A stretch of 64,000 nucleotides of DNA from Limnoperna fortunei (taxonomy: Eukaryota; Mollusca; Bivalvia; Mytilida; Modiolidae), in the NCBI GenBank assembly GCA_944474755.1, contig OX104116.1, positions 8,807,547 through 8,871,546 of the forward strand. Direction: 5' to 3'. The translations under genes and the position numbers were made by a program. The stretch's first letter is position 1, and each line of letters opens with the position of its first letter. Below are positions 12,201-21,600 of this stretch, in pieces. The notes under the pieces are model-generated. The model was not told the DNA's origin. It saw only the letters and a program-made list of their open reading frames with translations, and did not search any database.

Positions 12201-12705
12201 ATTAAACTAATTTTAATAAACGCTTTATCAATTTCTAATTAAAAACAATTAAATTAAAATAAATTAAATATAGTAATATACTATTAATTATTTACTGGGG
12301 ACAAATCGAGCAACAGATAGCAGACGAATCGACCGGGGACGGAACAACCTGCTACCTTTATGCACAATCTATACTAACAAATGATTCAATGATAAAGTAA
12401 AGTCAAGTAATATTTATTTAAAGTCCGATAACATACATAACAATAAACATGTTAGAGCTAAAAGCACAGCAAGCATAAGCAAGAGCAATGCATATTAAAA
12501 ACAAAATATTTTAAATGATCATGCACTGAAGTAAAACAATAAATAAAAGTGAGCATAGCGCCAGTTCAAAGCACTGTTTTGGTGTTCTAATCTAAACTAA
12601 ATTAGAAGAGTTTTTAGAATTTTGTACGATTTATTTTTGTAAGCTTACATTTTGTGGCAGGTCAGACTTGTCGTATGATCTCTTTTGTCCCCGCTCGTGT
12701 TCCAT
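3202..12705 (-). CDS. SPOUT1: SPOUT1/C9orf114-like RNA methyltransferase, 5' part (5 exons, runs off left edge)
   Basis: Coding exons in order: 12705-12649, 8471-8441, 5859-5740, 4353-4268 and 3272-3202, all with GT-AG borders and compatible phases. They give a start MEHERGQKRSYDK, then a Lys/Glu/Trp-rich coiled-coil-like segment (EWKKWKKERKEEKRKWKEQ), then LSIALPGSILDNAQSPELRT and ARAAVIFNVHEIIVFNE. The last two closely match the start of the SPOUT domain of human SPOUT1 (C9orf114, CENP-32) as I recall it, and the basic N-terminal region has the same layout. Family members are SPOUT-fold, SAM-dependent RNA methyltransferases; the human protein is linked to spindle and centrosome function. 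Only about 121 of roughly 375 residues are here. The knotted SAM-binding C-terminal half must lie beyond base 1, because nothing like it is seen in 1-3190. The ATG is chosen because it opens the first exon, is followed by a good donor (gtaagc), and matches the family N-terminus. Confidence 0.9.
3882..4110 (+). mobile_element. tRNA-derived SINE, full-length-like copy
   Basis: gggcctcggtgaccaagtgg (A-box region), gcgggttcaagtcacac (B-box region), gggtgtactcgattccaat body and tail gagtggcattaaatatcattcaaacaaac. Lies in a SPOUT1 intron on the opposite strand. Confidence 0.75.
4268..4353 (-). CDS. SPOUT1: SPOUT1 coding exon 4 (start of SPOUT domain)
   Basis: 86 bp, acceptor ttttag and donor gtaaaa. 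Encodes (A)LRTLSIALPGSILDNAQS then PELRTYLAGQ. This is the best family match in the gene: the PGSILDNAQSPELRTYLAGQ block is nearly the same as I recall in human SPOUT1. Confidence 0.93.
4471..5277. mobile_element. ~0.8-kb TIR element (Tigger/pogo-type MITE)
   Basis: Left end tacagccaaacctgtcataagcgacc; right end reversed tacagtcaaacttgtcttagcaaccg. Both ends carry TA, consistent with a TA target duplication. Interior is AT-rich with no coding potential. Confidence 0.65.
5740..5859 (-). CDS. SPOUT1: SPOUT1 coding exon 3 (charged coiled-coil segment)
   Basis: 120 bp between acceptor cttaatttag and donor gtttga. The donor is non-consensus at +3 but GT is present. Encodes a Lys/Glu/Gln-rich segment from KEEKRKWKEQ through KETNSTEQSK with split codons at both ends. 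The chance ORF running through this exon into flanking intron begins upstream of the real acceptor, so its ATG should not be used. Confidence 0.85.
6448..7884 (+). mobile_element. Bivalve-type repeat with internal ~460-bp repeats and hairpin end
   Basis: Begins with the palindromic aggctcccaggagcct ...cgctcacctg and ends with a hairpin agctcacctgac-ttcg-ggtcaggtcagct (7854-7882). Internal blocks repeat: tagagcagaacaattaagca occurs at 6950 and 7421, and ggagtcatcatacaactt at 7069 and 7540. A related end occurs at 51608. No coding capacity. Confidence 0.65.
8441..8471 (-). CDS. SPOUT1: SPOUT1 coding exon 2 (31-nt small exon)
   Basis: Acceptor ttttgtag precedes CCTAAAGAATGG and donor gtaagt follows. 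Encodes PKEWKKWKKE plus one base of a split Arg codon. It matches the Trp/Lys-rich stretch (EWRKWK-like) of vertebrate SPOUT1. The 31-nt size explains why it is invisible as an ORF. Confidence 0.85.
9373..9572. other. Assembly gap (200 N)
   Basis: Exactly 200 N, probably a scaffold gap of nominal size. It lies in SPOUT1 intron 1, inside a TIR element. Apparent ORFs across it are artefacts. Confidence 0.99.
9798..11469. mobile_element. Nested element bounded by tgtctcgcctgc, built around a 146-bp satellite
   Basis: Left end tgtctcgcctgc (9798-9809) and right end gcaggcgagaca (11458-11469) are perfect inverses. The right end also folds on itself (tgtctcgcct...aggcgagaca, 11433-11469). This plan, tandem core between short ends, fits bivalve pearl-type elements; the assignment is inferred. 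Confidence 0.55.
9870..11300. repeat. 146-bp tandem satellite, about 10 copies
   Basis: Marker aactgtcgtaaccc (with variants) recurs at 9925, 10069, 10215, 10361, 10507, 10647, 10796, 10942, 11088 and 11234, mostly 146 bp apart. Each unit holds tgaggtcaaggtcaggtgac. Diverged reverse-orientation copies are at 62476-62830. Confidence 0.95.
12649..12705 (-). CDS. SPOUT1: SPOUT1 coding exon 1
   Basis: 57 bp, 19 codons starting at ATG (12705-12703), ending ...LPQN before donor gtaagc (12648-12643), phase 0. It is too short for ORF callers. It joins in frame to the exon at 8471. The sequence just upstream (12706-12800) should be 5' UTR or promoter; I see no TATA box there that I would trust. Confidence 0.85.
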
Positions 12706-13330
12706 TTTAATACTGGTAACGTCAGAAAATTCGAAATCGTTTTTGTGCTTAGCACGAATCTTTTCAATGAACAGGGGAGGTAATTCAATAAAAGAAGAAT
12801 ACAAAACCAGAAATAGACTTTCGACTAACTCAAAATTATTGGGTTTTTTTCAAACCCCAGTAAGACTCCTGTAATTATATCACAAGAAAAAAATGTTACA
12901 TTTTCAACTGGAAAATTCTTAGGGTTCAAATTACTGAATAAGAGCTTCAATTGTTATAAATGTTTTCAAGCTCGGGATTTGTATCCCAATAATATATTCT
13001 TCAATTCAATCAGCTGTTGAAACGTCGAACTTCGACGCAAATGAATATTTAAACTTACACATTAGCCCCACATGAATTAAGGTAATTAAATGTACATGTA
13101 GGCAATGCATGCAACATATCCATAATGTCCATAAAGATTATATAAGAAATATATTTTGTTTGACTTCAAGCCTGCAAATTCGAGATGTATATCTATGGTC
13201 TTTGACTTTAATAGATTCTTTGTCCCAGAACGAAAGACTATACTATAATACGGACCCTATAAAACTATACTAGTTGAAAACCTCTACTATCGTATCGTAT
13301 GCATTTATGTACTTTTCACCAAAGTTCTAG
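12706..13330. promoter_or_regulatory. Presumed SPOUT1 5' flank
   Basis: Sequence upstream of the SPOUT1 start codon. No clear TATA box or CpG-rich core is seen; the region is AT-rich with a few CpGs around 12690-12780. Called regulatory only by position. Confidence 0.3.
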
Positions 13331-13441
13331 TCATAACCAGTTTTTTGCTTTGTCAATTTTAACCCAAGCCAATCCAGAACCAGTTTTTTCTGGCATGTTA
13401 TTGACGCACCAATAACTACCATTATCCAATATTGCATACTG
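13331..13441 (-). CDS. Possible terminal exon of an unidentified minus-strand gene
   Basis: Reading minus from 13441: acceptor tttatttttacag, then 36 codons (starting QYAILDNGSYWCVNNMPEKT, ending VKIDKAKNWL) and a TGA at 13333-13331. It has mixed, non-repetitive protein-like composition with three Trp and no low-complexity run, unlike the AT-driven frames around it. I do not recognise the family. No matching upstream exon was found in 13450-18500, and the stop lies only ~630 bp from the SPOUT1 start on the same strand. It could be a real last exon, a relic, or chance. Confidence 0.35.
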   Translation of the reverse strand, partial: QYAILDNGSYWCVNNMPEKTGSGLAWVKIDKAKNWL

Positions 13442-13830
13442 CTGTAAAAATAAACAGAAAGTACAGGTAGGTGGGGCAGAGAAATAATACTAATAATTAT
13501 TTAATTTCATCATATTCAAGATTTAATTATGGTACATGTTACTTTAATGTGTGTAAAAATTATTAATCCTATTTGTAAAATTCAGAACTTTACTTCATGT
13601 AAAAGGAGACTAAAGGGTGGAGTGGGGGCGGTTATCTATCACAGAATATAATATATTGTTATATGTTACATAATTTTGCATCCACTATGAATAATTCCCA
13701 CAAATTTTTTGGTTGCATCTTATGTTACCTTCTATTAAAGACTTTTTAAAAATATTTCAATCTGAATATACTAGTAATGCGGACATTGCACATTTTAAGG
13801 TTCATAATGTTTTTCTCTATAATGTGCTGG

Positions 13831-13838
13831 TGACGTCA
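13831..13838. promoter_or_regulatory. Perfect CRE motif TGACGTCA
   Basis: Palindromic CREB/ATF consensus in the interval between SPOUT1 and NT5C2. A second perfect copy is at 14305-14312. Function not shown by sequence. Confidence 0.3.
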
Positions 13839-13841
13839 CAT

Positions 13842-14439
13842 AAAATAAATGTCTGTATTTCAGAAAATGCAAATAATTTGTCTGACATTTTTGGTGATTT
13901 TTTAAACAAAAACTAAGTTTTATCTATGTCAAATTTATTTTTAACTCGACTTTCAAATTAATGGTGCTCGTCTTCAATATTTTCTTTGGTACAAAATTGG
14001 CATAATACACTTCCTCATATGGGACAAAATGATTTTATTTATTGTACGAATTGGTTGATACGAAATGACTGGTTACCATTTTAATTCTGTTATAAAACAG
14101 TATCAGAAATAGAAACCTAAATTGCCCTTGGGTTTGCAAATGTTACAATTTGATAGTTTTTCATTTTATCTAAAATTAAGTATGTATTTCGTCAAAATCT
14201 GTAAAATTAGCGATTGATACAACATGTGTGATACAAAACCTTGTATCATCTATATAGGTATAACCAATGATTCGGTGAATGACTTTCATTCTATGAATGA
14301 GATATGACGTCATAATATGTGTGACGTTAGGGCCTATATTTTATAAACAAATGCTTCGTTGAACGTTTATTTTAAATTTTAAACATTCAGTTCTGTTCGG
14401 CCCCATTATACTTCTTGATTTTAAATCAACTTATTACAT
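13842..14439. other. Intergenic, no gene seen
   Basis: AT-rich sequence apart from the second CRE. No exon with convincing splice sites on either strand. Confidence 0.5.
14305..14312. promoter_or_regulatory. Second perfect CRE motif TGACGTCA
   Basis: Identical 8-mer to 13831-13838, followed by a half site (tgacgtta) at 14322. About 4.2 kb upstream of the NT5C2 start codon. Confidence 0.3.
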
Positions 14440-14593
14440 ACATTTAAGTGTAGGTACAACTACCAGTATCATGTCTCGACAGTTGCATACATTCCGCATC
14501 ACAACTCGACGCTACGCGTCTCGTAGTGATACAAATGTACACAACTGTCTCGACGTGATACAGGTAGTTGTACCTACACATAATGTATGTAAA
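14440..14593. repeat. Long imperfect hairpin (foldback element)
   Basis: gtaggtacaactaccagtat and its inverse at tacaggtagttgtacctac, with gtctcgacagttg/caactgtctcgac-type pairing inside. Arms about 70 bp around a short acgctacgcgt centre. Confidence 0.8.
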
Positions 14594-15059
14594 GTGTATT
14601 TATCTAGGTTTGGAAAATTTTTATGCCTTTTAATTGCAGTTTGAGCTGATAACTCATTATTATGACCAGAATTGGATCCATAAATCAGTCAGCAGAGCTC
14701 TTTATGTTCATGTGAACACAACTGTTATAAAATTTATACACAATATAAAGATAATTTATTGCCTTACACAAGGTGTTAAAATCCAGGGGTTTTTGCTATG
14801 GTTGATTACTGGTAATTCCTTTGATGTGGGCTGTGCTAGCCAGGTGTTTTTTGTCATGGTTAATTACTGTAAATTCTCCTAATGTGTATTGTGCTAGTTA
14901 AACATGTAAATTGCAATGAGAGGAAGCAATGCACATTTTCAGATTCCCCAAAAATTAAACATATCAAGTTAATTAAAAATTGATGAAGGGTACAGTACAT
15001 CAATGGTAAGCTGTAATTCCAACACTTTCCAGTAAGCAAAATAAATATTTGTAAAGGGA

Positions 15060-15115
15060 ATACCTTGATTCATGGTCAATCTGTTTAATACCTTGATTCA
15101 TGGTCAATCTGTTTG
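15060..15115. repeat. 28-bp direct duplication
   Basis: ataccttgattcatggtcaa tctgttt occurs twice back to back. Confidence 0.8.
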
Positions 15116-15149
15116 TTTGGTTCTTAACAATTATTCTGATTATAAAAAA

Positions 15150-15250
15150 TGTAGTAAGTTCGTTGGTAGTCATTTACTCTTGATCACATTATACCAACAA
15201 GAGTTCAATAGAAGATGACTACCTTAACCACTCTGCCACTGTTTAAGTCT
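15150..15250 (-). mobile_element. SINE head fragment, minus strand
   Basis: Reverse complement reads cagtggcagagtggttaagg tagtcatct, the A-box segment of the window's SINE and of the 48-bp array at 42234-47850. Confidence 0.6.
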
Positions 15251-15268
15251 AATTAAAATTAAATCTTT

Positions 15269-15341
15269 CACTTGCTCCCTCTTTTTGTTATTAGTTGCTG
15301 CCTTGTAAGCAGCGACCAATAACAAATAAGGGGAGCAAGTG
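15269..15341. repeat. Short foldback hairpin, ~33-bp arms
   Basis: cacttgctccc...gttattagttgctgcc, loop ttgtaa, then gcagcgaccaataac...gggagcaagtg. Confidence 0.85.
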
Positions 15342-18300
15342 TTTATATCTGACTAGAAAAATTAAGTAAGAAATCTTGAAGAAGGTTCCCTGAGGGCATG
15401 CTGTATGTAATAATATTTGATTTATGATAAAAGATTACCTTGATTACCTCTGTAGGGCACTTGGTTAAGTAACTGTAATATCTTAAATGGTTACCAGTTT
15501 TACAATATGTATGTAATCGTTGCATAATCTACTAGACTTGTATATTATTATTTGTTTATGCTGGATCGTCATGTTTGTCTATCCATTACTATATAGTAAG
15601 TGAACTGGTTGGTTGCTTCCTTTGGACTTTTTATTTATATTTTGAACTACCTTTATTGTGTATTTACACAATTCCTGTGGACTTACATTATTCCATCTCC
15701 AAATTGAAACATTCATCTGGTGAGTCTTGAATAAACGAAACATGCATCTGGCTTAATGAATTTGTCACCTTGGTATTTTTGATAACATGTGACCATAATA
15801 TTTGAACAAAAACAGGTAAAAAGTCACCATCACTTAGCTAATATTAAAAACAATATATAGAAAAAGTTCAAGAAGTACCTGAATTAATTTGTTGTCATCA
15901 TTTATTTATATTGACAATGAAGAAGGCCACTAGTTGGTCAAACTGACAAAATCATTGTCATTGTATTGACCAATATATAAAGAGAAGATGAACCAAAGAA
16001 TGACCTCATAATTAAGTTAATAAAAGATCAAAATACAAACTAACAAAAATTAACAACAGATAACTGGAGAGTCAAATTAGGTTCCATAAACTACAGATGG
16101 ATTAAAAGTTAGAATATTGTACATACAGCTCTAAGTAAGACAGTGTTCTGACATGATAACATTTTTATATCCAATATTTTTAGTATTCACACAGTCTAAA
16201 ATACAGTTTAATATACATATAGTAACAATATGTACCTACAACTAATAGTTCTTATTAAATCTGGATTCCTCCTCCAATGATATTGCTGAAAAATAGCTGG
16301 AAATACTCCCATTTGAACCCCCCACTTAAAATGCATTATTTCGAATGTAAATAAATGAATTTGGCACTGGGTGGCAGCCACTGGTGAACCCCACAGTTGA
16401 CACAGTCAAGAATTGCCTATTGAACAAGTGCAAGCCATGTGAACTCCATGTATCTTGTGATGGTCTGATGCACTGCATTTTTATTGGGGTTCAATTGGAA
16501 GTCTTACCAAATTGATAAAGCATTAAACACTATTAAAATAAATAAATATAGATCTGCAGCTAAATATAGCGTCCCATCAATGCATACCGGTATACATGTC
16601 CAGTTTAATACATGTGTTGTCAGTTAATAGTTAAATATTACAGTATTTGATGAATTTTTTATATTTAAAAGGCAAAAAATAATAAATCTGTGAACAAATT
16701 AAAATGAGATAAATGATAAACTTTAGTATTAACATTGTAGACCATTACATACAATTACATTGGAAAGATTTGAGTTAGAATTTTGGACCGGAGATTAAAT
16801 TGTTTCTATCATTCAAGGACATGTTTCATGTGGACAAACATCAGTTTTTGCGTATATATATACTACCTTGAGGTTTTTGACACCACAATTTGTTTGGCCA
16901 CTGGTGTGTGTTTACCTAAAATTCATGAGATATCTAGAATTACTATATATGACCTATGTACAAACATGTTTACTACACATTTTAGAATTTGTATCAATTA
17001 CACAAGCCTGTATTTCTAATTGTACAAATTGCTCTAGTTTTATTTGTAAGTTCTGAGAGAAGCAAACAATTTCCAAATATTGATTGAATTATTATATCCT
17101 GTTTGTTACCAGTTTAGGATGTAATTTATGATCTATCTTCTTATCTGGTCAAAATCAGGGTCATTTTAGGACACACATAGGTATATACTAGGGAGGAGTA
17201 GTGAATTACAGTAGGTGTTCTGATAAGGATAAATATTTATTACTTTAGTCATTCAGAAGACTAAATTTTACACCAAGGTAAGTTACTGTTGATTAATGAG
17301 TTACCATAGTTACCTTGAATATAACCGAATAATTATTTGCTGAAGTTTAAAATTAGTGAAGGACATCCTATTTGTTCAATGGTCATTTAATTGCAAATAA
17401 ACATTGTTTGTTATTTCACTCAGTAGATTACCCATGAGATAGATTAGCTACATGTTTTATACAATTTAAAACACATATACTGCGATTTATTTTAACAATG
17501 GTTGAGCTAAAAAAAAAACTGAAGCAGGTTGACTTTAAAGAAGAATTAAATATCAGAAGTTTTGTGAATTGTTAATTATCTCAATGTTAAGATTAGTATT
17601 GTACATTGTATTATAACAGAAATTTAAGCAGTTTGACTTTAATGAAGTTTAAAATAACAAAAGTTCTGTGAATTGTTAATTATTGTTGAGATTGATTATA
17701 CCTTGTATCTCTGACTTTAAACTTAATGTAATAAAATACCTTACGACCAAGCTAGTTTTAATATATGTATAGGTTGCACCTGTTTTATCATACGGTTACT
17801 CAGAATAGAAATTAGAAGTTTAATTATCTCCTAAATATCTAGTAACCATGACATTCTAATGGTATTGTTGTTTTTCAATCTGTGCCAAAATTATCTCAGA
17901 AGGCATATAGGTATGACTGTGCTATGGAGTGCATTGAGATTGTTCTGCAAAATAGTGTTAAATAGTTGCATACCAGCAACATGTACAAATAAATTGTGTA
18001 ATCCTGGTAACTTTGGAGATATTTTATCAAAATACTCAATTTTTTTCGTTTCTGGAGATAAAAATATCTTTGATGATGTCAGAAATACATGTAATAACAA
18101 AAATATTTTTTAAAGCACTCCCAAGATGTACAAATGGACTTGGTTACTAAAAATAATTTGAACATATTACATATAAGCTACAGAGCAACAAATTTGGAAC
18201 ATTTTTAATGTAATAACTAAATTCCTATACATACATGTACATGTATATGTATACTTGATTAATTTATGGCAACATGTTATTGAATCAATAAAACCAGAGA

Positions 18301-18529
18301 GCAGACATACATGTAACCATTTCAAAATTCCATAACAGGTCTGTAGGGTAAATATTTAAAAAAAAATAAGAGAAAACGTTATTTTTGTTGTACACTTTAT
18401 TGTCATCACAACACAACACAATTAACGATGTTATTTCATACTTATAAGAATATATACAGATTAGTATTGATATAAACAATTTCTGAAGATCATATAATTG
18501 CAAGTTAATCAATAATTGTTCTTTACCAG
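15342..18529. other. Upstream region of NT5C2, no coding exon seen
   Basis: AT-rich. Must hold at least one non-coding NT5C2 5' exon or the promoter, since the start codon follows an acceptor. A two-copy repeat (gaattgttaattat context) is at 17517-17690 and an open stretch without recognised homology lies at 16340-16470 minus. Nothing else supportable. Confidence 0.4.
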
Positions 18530-18642
18530 ATGTCGGATCAAGTGATGATGGCTCCCCCAGTCAAGCGTAACCACAGCGGAAGTAATGTAATGAATGGAAC
18601 TGAAGGTTCTTTTAAGATGTACAAGAGAGACCCAGCTCACAG
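18530..18642 (+). CDS. NT5C2: NT5C2 exon 1 (first coding), residues 1-38
   Basis: Acceptor tttaccag immediately before ATG; donor gtatct. Encodes [20 protein letters not shown] onward to YKRDPAH plus the split Arg. The KRDPxHR end matches the family just before motif I. Confidence 0.93.
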
Positions 18643-21600
18643 GTATCTATTCTACTAAATGGATTTAGCGCTGTCTCATTAAAAATGTTTTGAAATGACT
18701 CTTGTAATCTCCAGAGTAGCATAATTAGACTTGCCACAAGTCTCTTTGAATTTTTTTTTGCTAAAAGAGAGATACATCTTTATTATGAATCTTTGTACAT
18801 ATGAACTGTTATACGAAATGTTGATGTATCTCTCTGTTAGCAAACCAAATTCAAAGGGGCTTGTCGCAAGTCTATATCTTATTGTCTTATTGTCAGAAAT
18901 CTTTCACTTTCTTATTTTGTATTCCAATTATTAATTTATCATCTTAAAAAAAATTTGAAAGCAGTAAAAAAATCAGTAATTATTATTAAATGACCTCAGA
19001 TAAAAATTGTTTGTTAATAATAATCATTAAATAATGTAAGTAACTTGGATTCTAGAGTTTTCAGGAATGTGCCGACTTTAATTCAGGAAAAACTCTACAG
19101 GTTTATTTTTTAATGCCTCTATACTGTATAATACGAGTGTAAAGCCCAGTATGGCAGTATTTGTAGAGAACTAATCCAATTCTTTTTAAGGTAAAACTAC
19201 AGTGTTTTGTATATTTTACCTTAATTAAGTTATTTATAGCTACAGGCACTGCTAATAACAGTAGCTAAAATTACTCGACCATGAAATTGAAGGTATTTAA
19301 AAACCCCATGTTTTATTTGCTTTATTGTCCAATATAAATTTGTTTATCAGTACCTAATAAGGAAGATTGGTTTGTTGTTAACATTTAAAAAGGTATTTGC
19401 AAATTAAGAAAAACATCATCATGTTGTCTTATGTAATCATTAACATGTAGTTAATCATTATGATGTAGTATTATGTCATAACATTTAAGTCTGTTGTTTG
19501 CTAATGAAAGTCCAGACGACAGGAATTTTAAAAATTTTTTATTACATTTTCTAATTTGCATAGTACTCATACATGTAAATTGAGATTTATATCCTCAGTT
19601 ATGGATTTTTTTGCATCTCATACATTTTTATAAAATATTTCTTCAACATTGAAATTCATAACAGAATGGTCTAACACTGTACTAATCAATAACATATATA
19701 TCTGGCCATTTTAGTCACTACATAAACATACCAGTTTTCCTATCAAAGGTCACAGTGTTCTCCGGGTACTCTTGCTTCCTCCCCTAATCTGGATCCCATG
19801 ATATAGCTAAAGAATTGCTGAAAGTGGCATTAAAGGCCATTCATACAAACTAAACAATTAACATGTGAACAAATCACTTGCATATTTCTGGCAGTTGCCT
19901 CAGTTTCAGAATCAAAACTTTAAGGTAAAATTCCCACATAAAGTTTGTGAACAACCATACTTTTTCCCCCATTTTTGTGAAATTTAGCATTGTATGTGTA
20001 ATGCTCTATATATGAAATTTGAAGTGAAAGAAAGATTTTTTAAATAAAAAATTTAGATGCCTCACCTGTTCTGTTACTATTGCACAGGCCATCCAATAGG
20101 ATAAGGACCTCTACTTGTAATACTATCTGTTTTTTTATTAGAGTGTTATCTCCCTTTAAAAAGTATTCTCTGGCAGTATAGTGTAATACTATCTGTATTT
20201 TTCTCCCCCTTTAACCATTATTCTCTGGCGGTACTGGGTAATACTATTTAGTTTTTTATACCCCCGCTCAACAGAGTCGGGGGTATATAGTGGTCCTCAT
20301 GTCCTTCCGTCGTCCACATTTGGTTTCCGGATGATAATTGAAAAAGTTTACATCCGATTTGAATGAAACTTTGGGATATTGTTATATATCAAGTTGGTAA
20401 GAAGCCTATCAATTTTGGGGTAAATTAGTCAAATTTCAAGGTCACAGTCCACGAAAAACGTTAGAAATTTTAACAAAAAAGTTGTTTCCGGGCAATAACT
20501 CACAAAGTTTACATCCGATATGAATGAAACTTTGGGATATTGTTATATATCAGGTTGGTAAGAAGCCTTTATATTTTGGGGGAAATTCGTCAATTTTCAA
20601 GGTCACAGTCCACAAAAAACATTAGAAATTTTAACAAAAAAGTTGTTTCCGGACAATAACTCAAAAAGTTTACATGCGATTTGAATGAATCTTTGGGATA
20701 TTGTTATATATCAGGTTAGTAAGAAGCCTATCGATTTTGGGGTAAATTCGTCAATTTTCAAGGTCACAGTCCACAAAAAACGTTAGAAATTTTAACAAAA
20801 AATTTGTTTCCGGACAATAACTCACAAAGTTTACATCCCATTTGAATGAAACTTACAATAAACGTTGAGATTTACACACACTCACACAAAATTAAGCGGG
20901 GGTATCATCGATCGCTAGATTGACTTTGTCTAGTTTTTTTTAGTGTTATCGAGGCCTCAGTGGCAGAGTGGTTAAGGTAATTTGTCTACTATTGATTGGT
21001 CTGTCAACACTGAGATTGCGGGTTCAATTCCCACAGAAGGCAGGGTGTACTAGACTACAATCTTAATTGACAAGGATTGCCAGTTTTGCTACCACAGGTC
21101 GGGGGTTTCCTCCTTGTACTCCGGGTTCCTCCCAAATTAAACTAGACAAAGTCGATCTAGCGATCGCTGATACTCCCGCTTTTGTGAAAATTTCTAACGT
21201 TTTTCGTGGACTGCGACATTGAAATTTGATGGATTTCCCCCAAAATCAAAAGGCTTTTTACCAACCTGATATATAACAATATCCCAAAGTTTCATTCAAA
21301 TCGGATGCAAACTTTTTGAGTTATTGTCCGGAAACAACTTTTATGTTAAAATTCTCTAACGTTTTTCGTGGACTGTGACCTTGAAATTTGACGGATTTCC
21401 CCCAAAATCAATAGGCTTCTTACCAACCTGATATATGACAATATCACAAAGTTTCATTCAAATCGGATGTAAACTTTTTGAGTTAATGTCCGGAAACAAC
21501 TTTTTTGTTAAAATTTCTAACGTTTTTTGTGGACTGTGACCTTGAAATTTGACGGATTTCCCCCAAAATCGATAGGCTTCTTACCAACCTGATATATAAC

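Noticed and set aside
20951..21060. A tRNA gene (Ser/Leu-like)
   Set aside because: A- and B-boxes are present but the cloverleaf is not credible and the sequence continues into a SINE body and tail with a target duplication.
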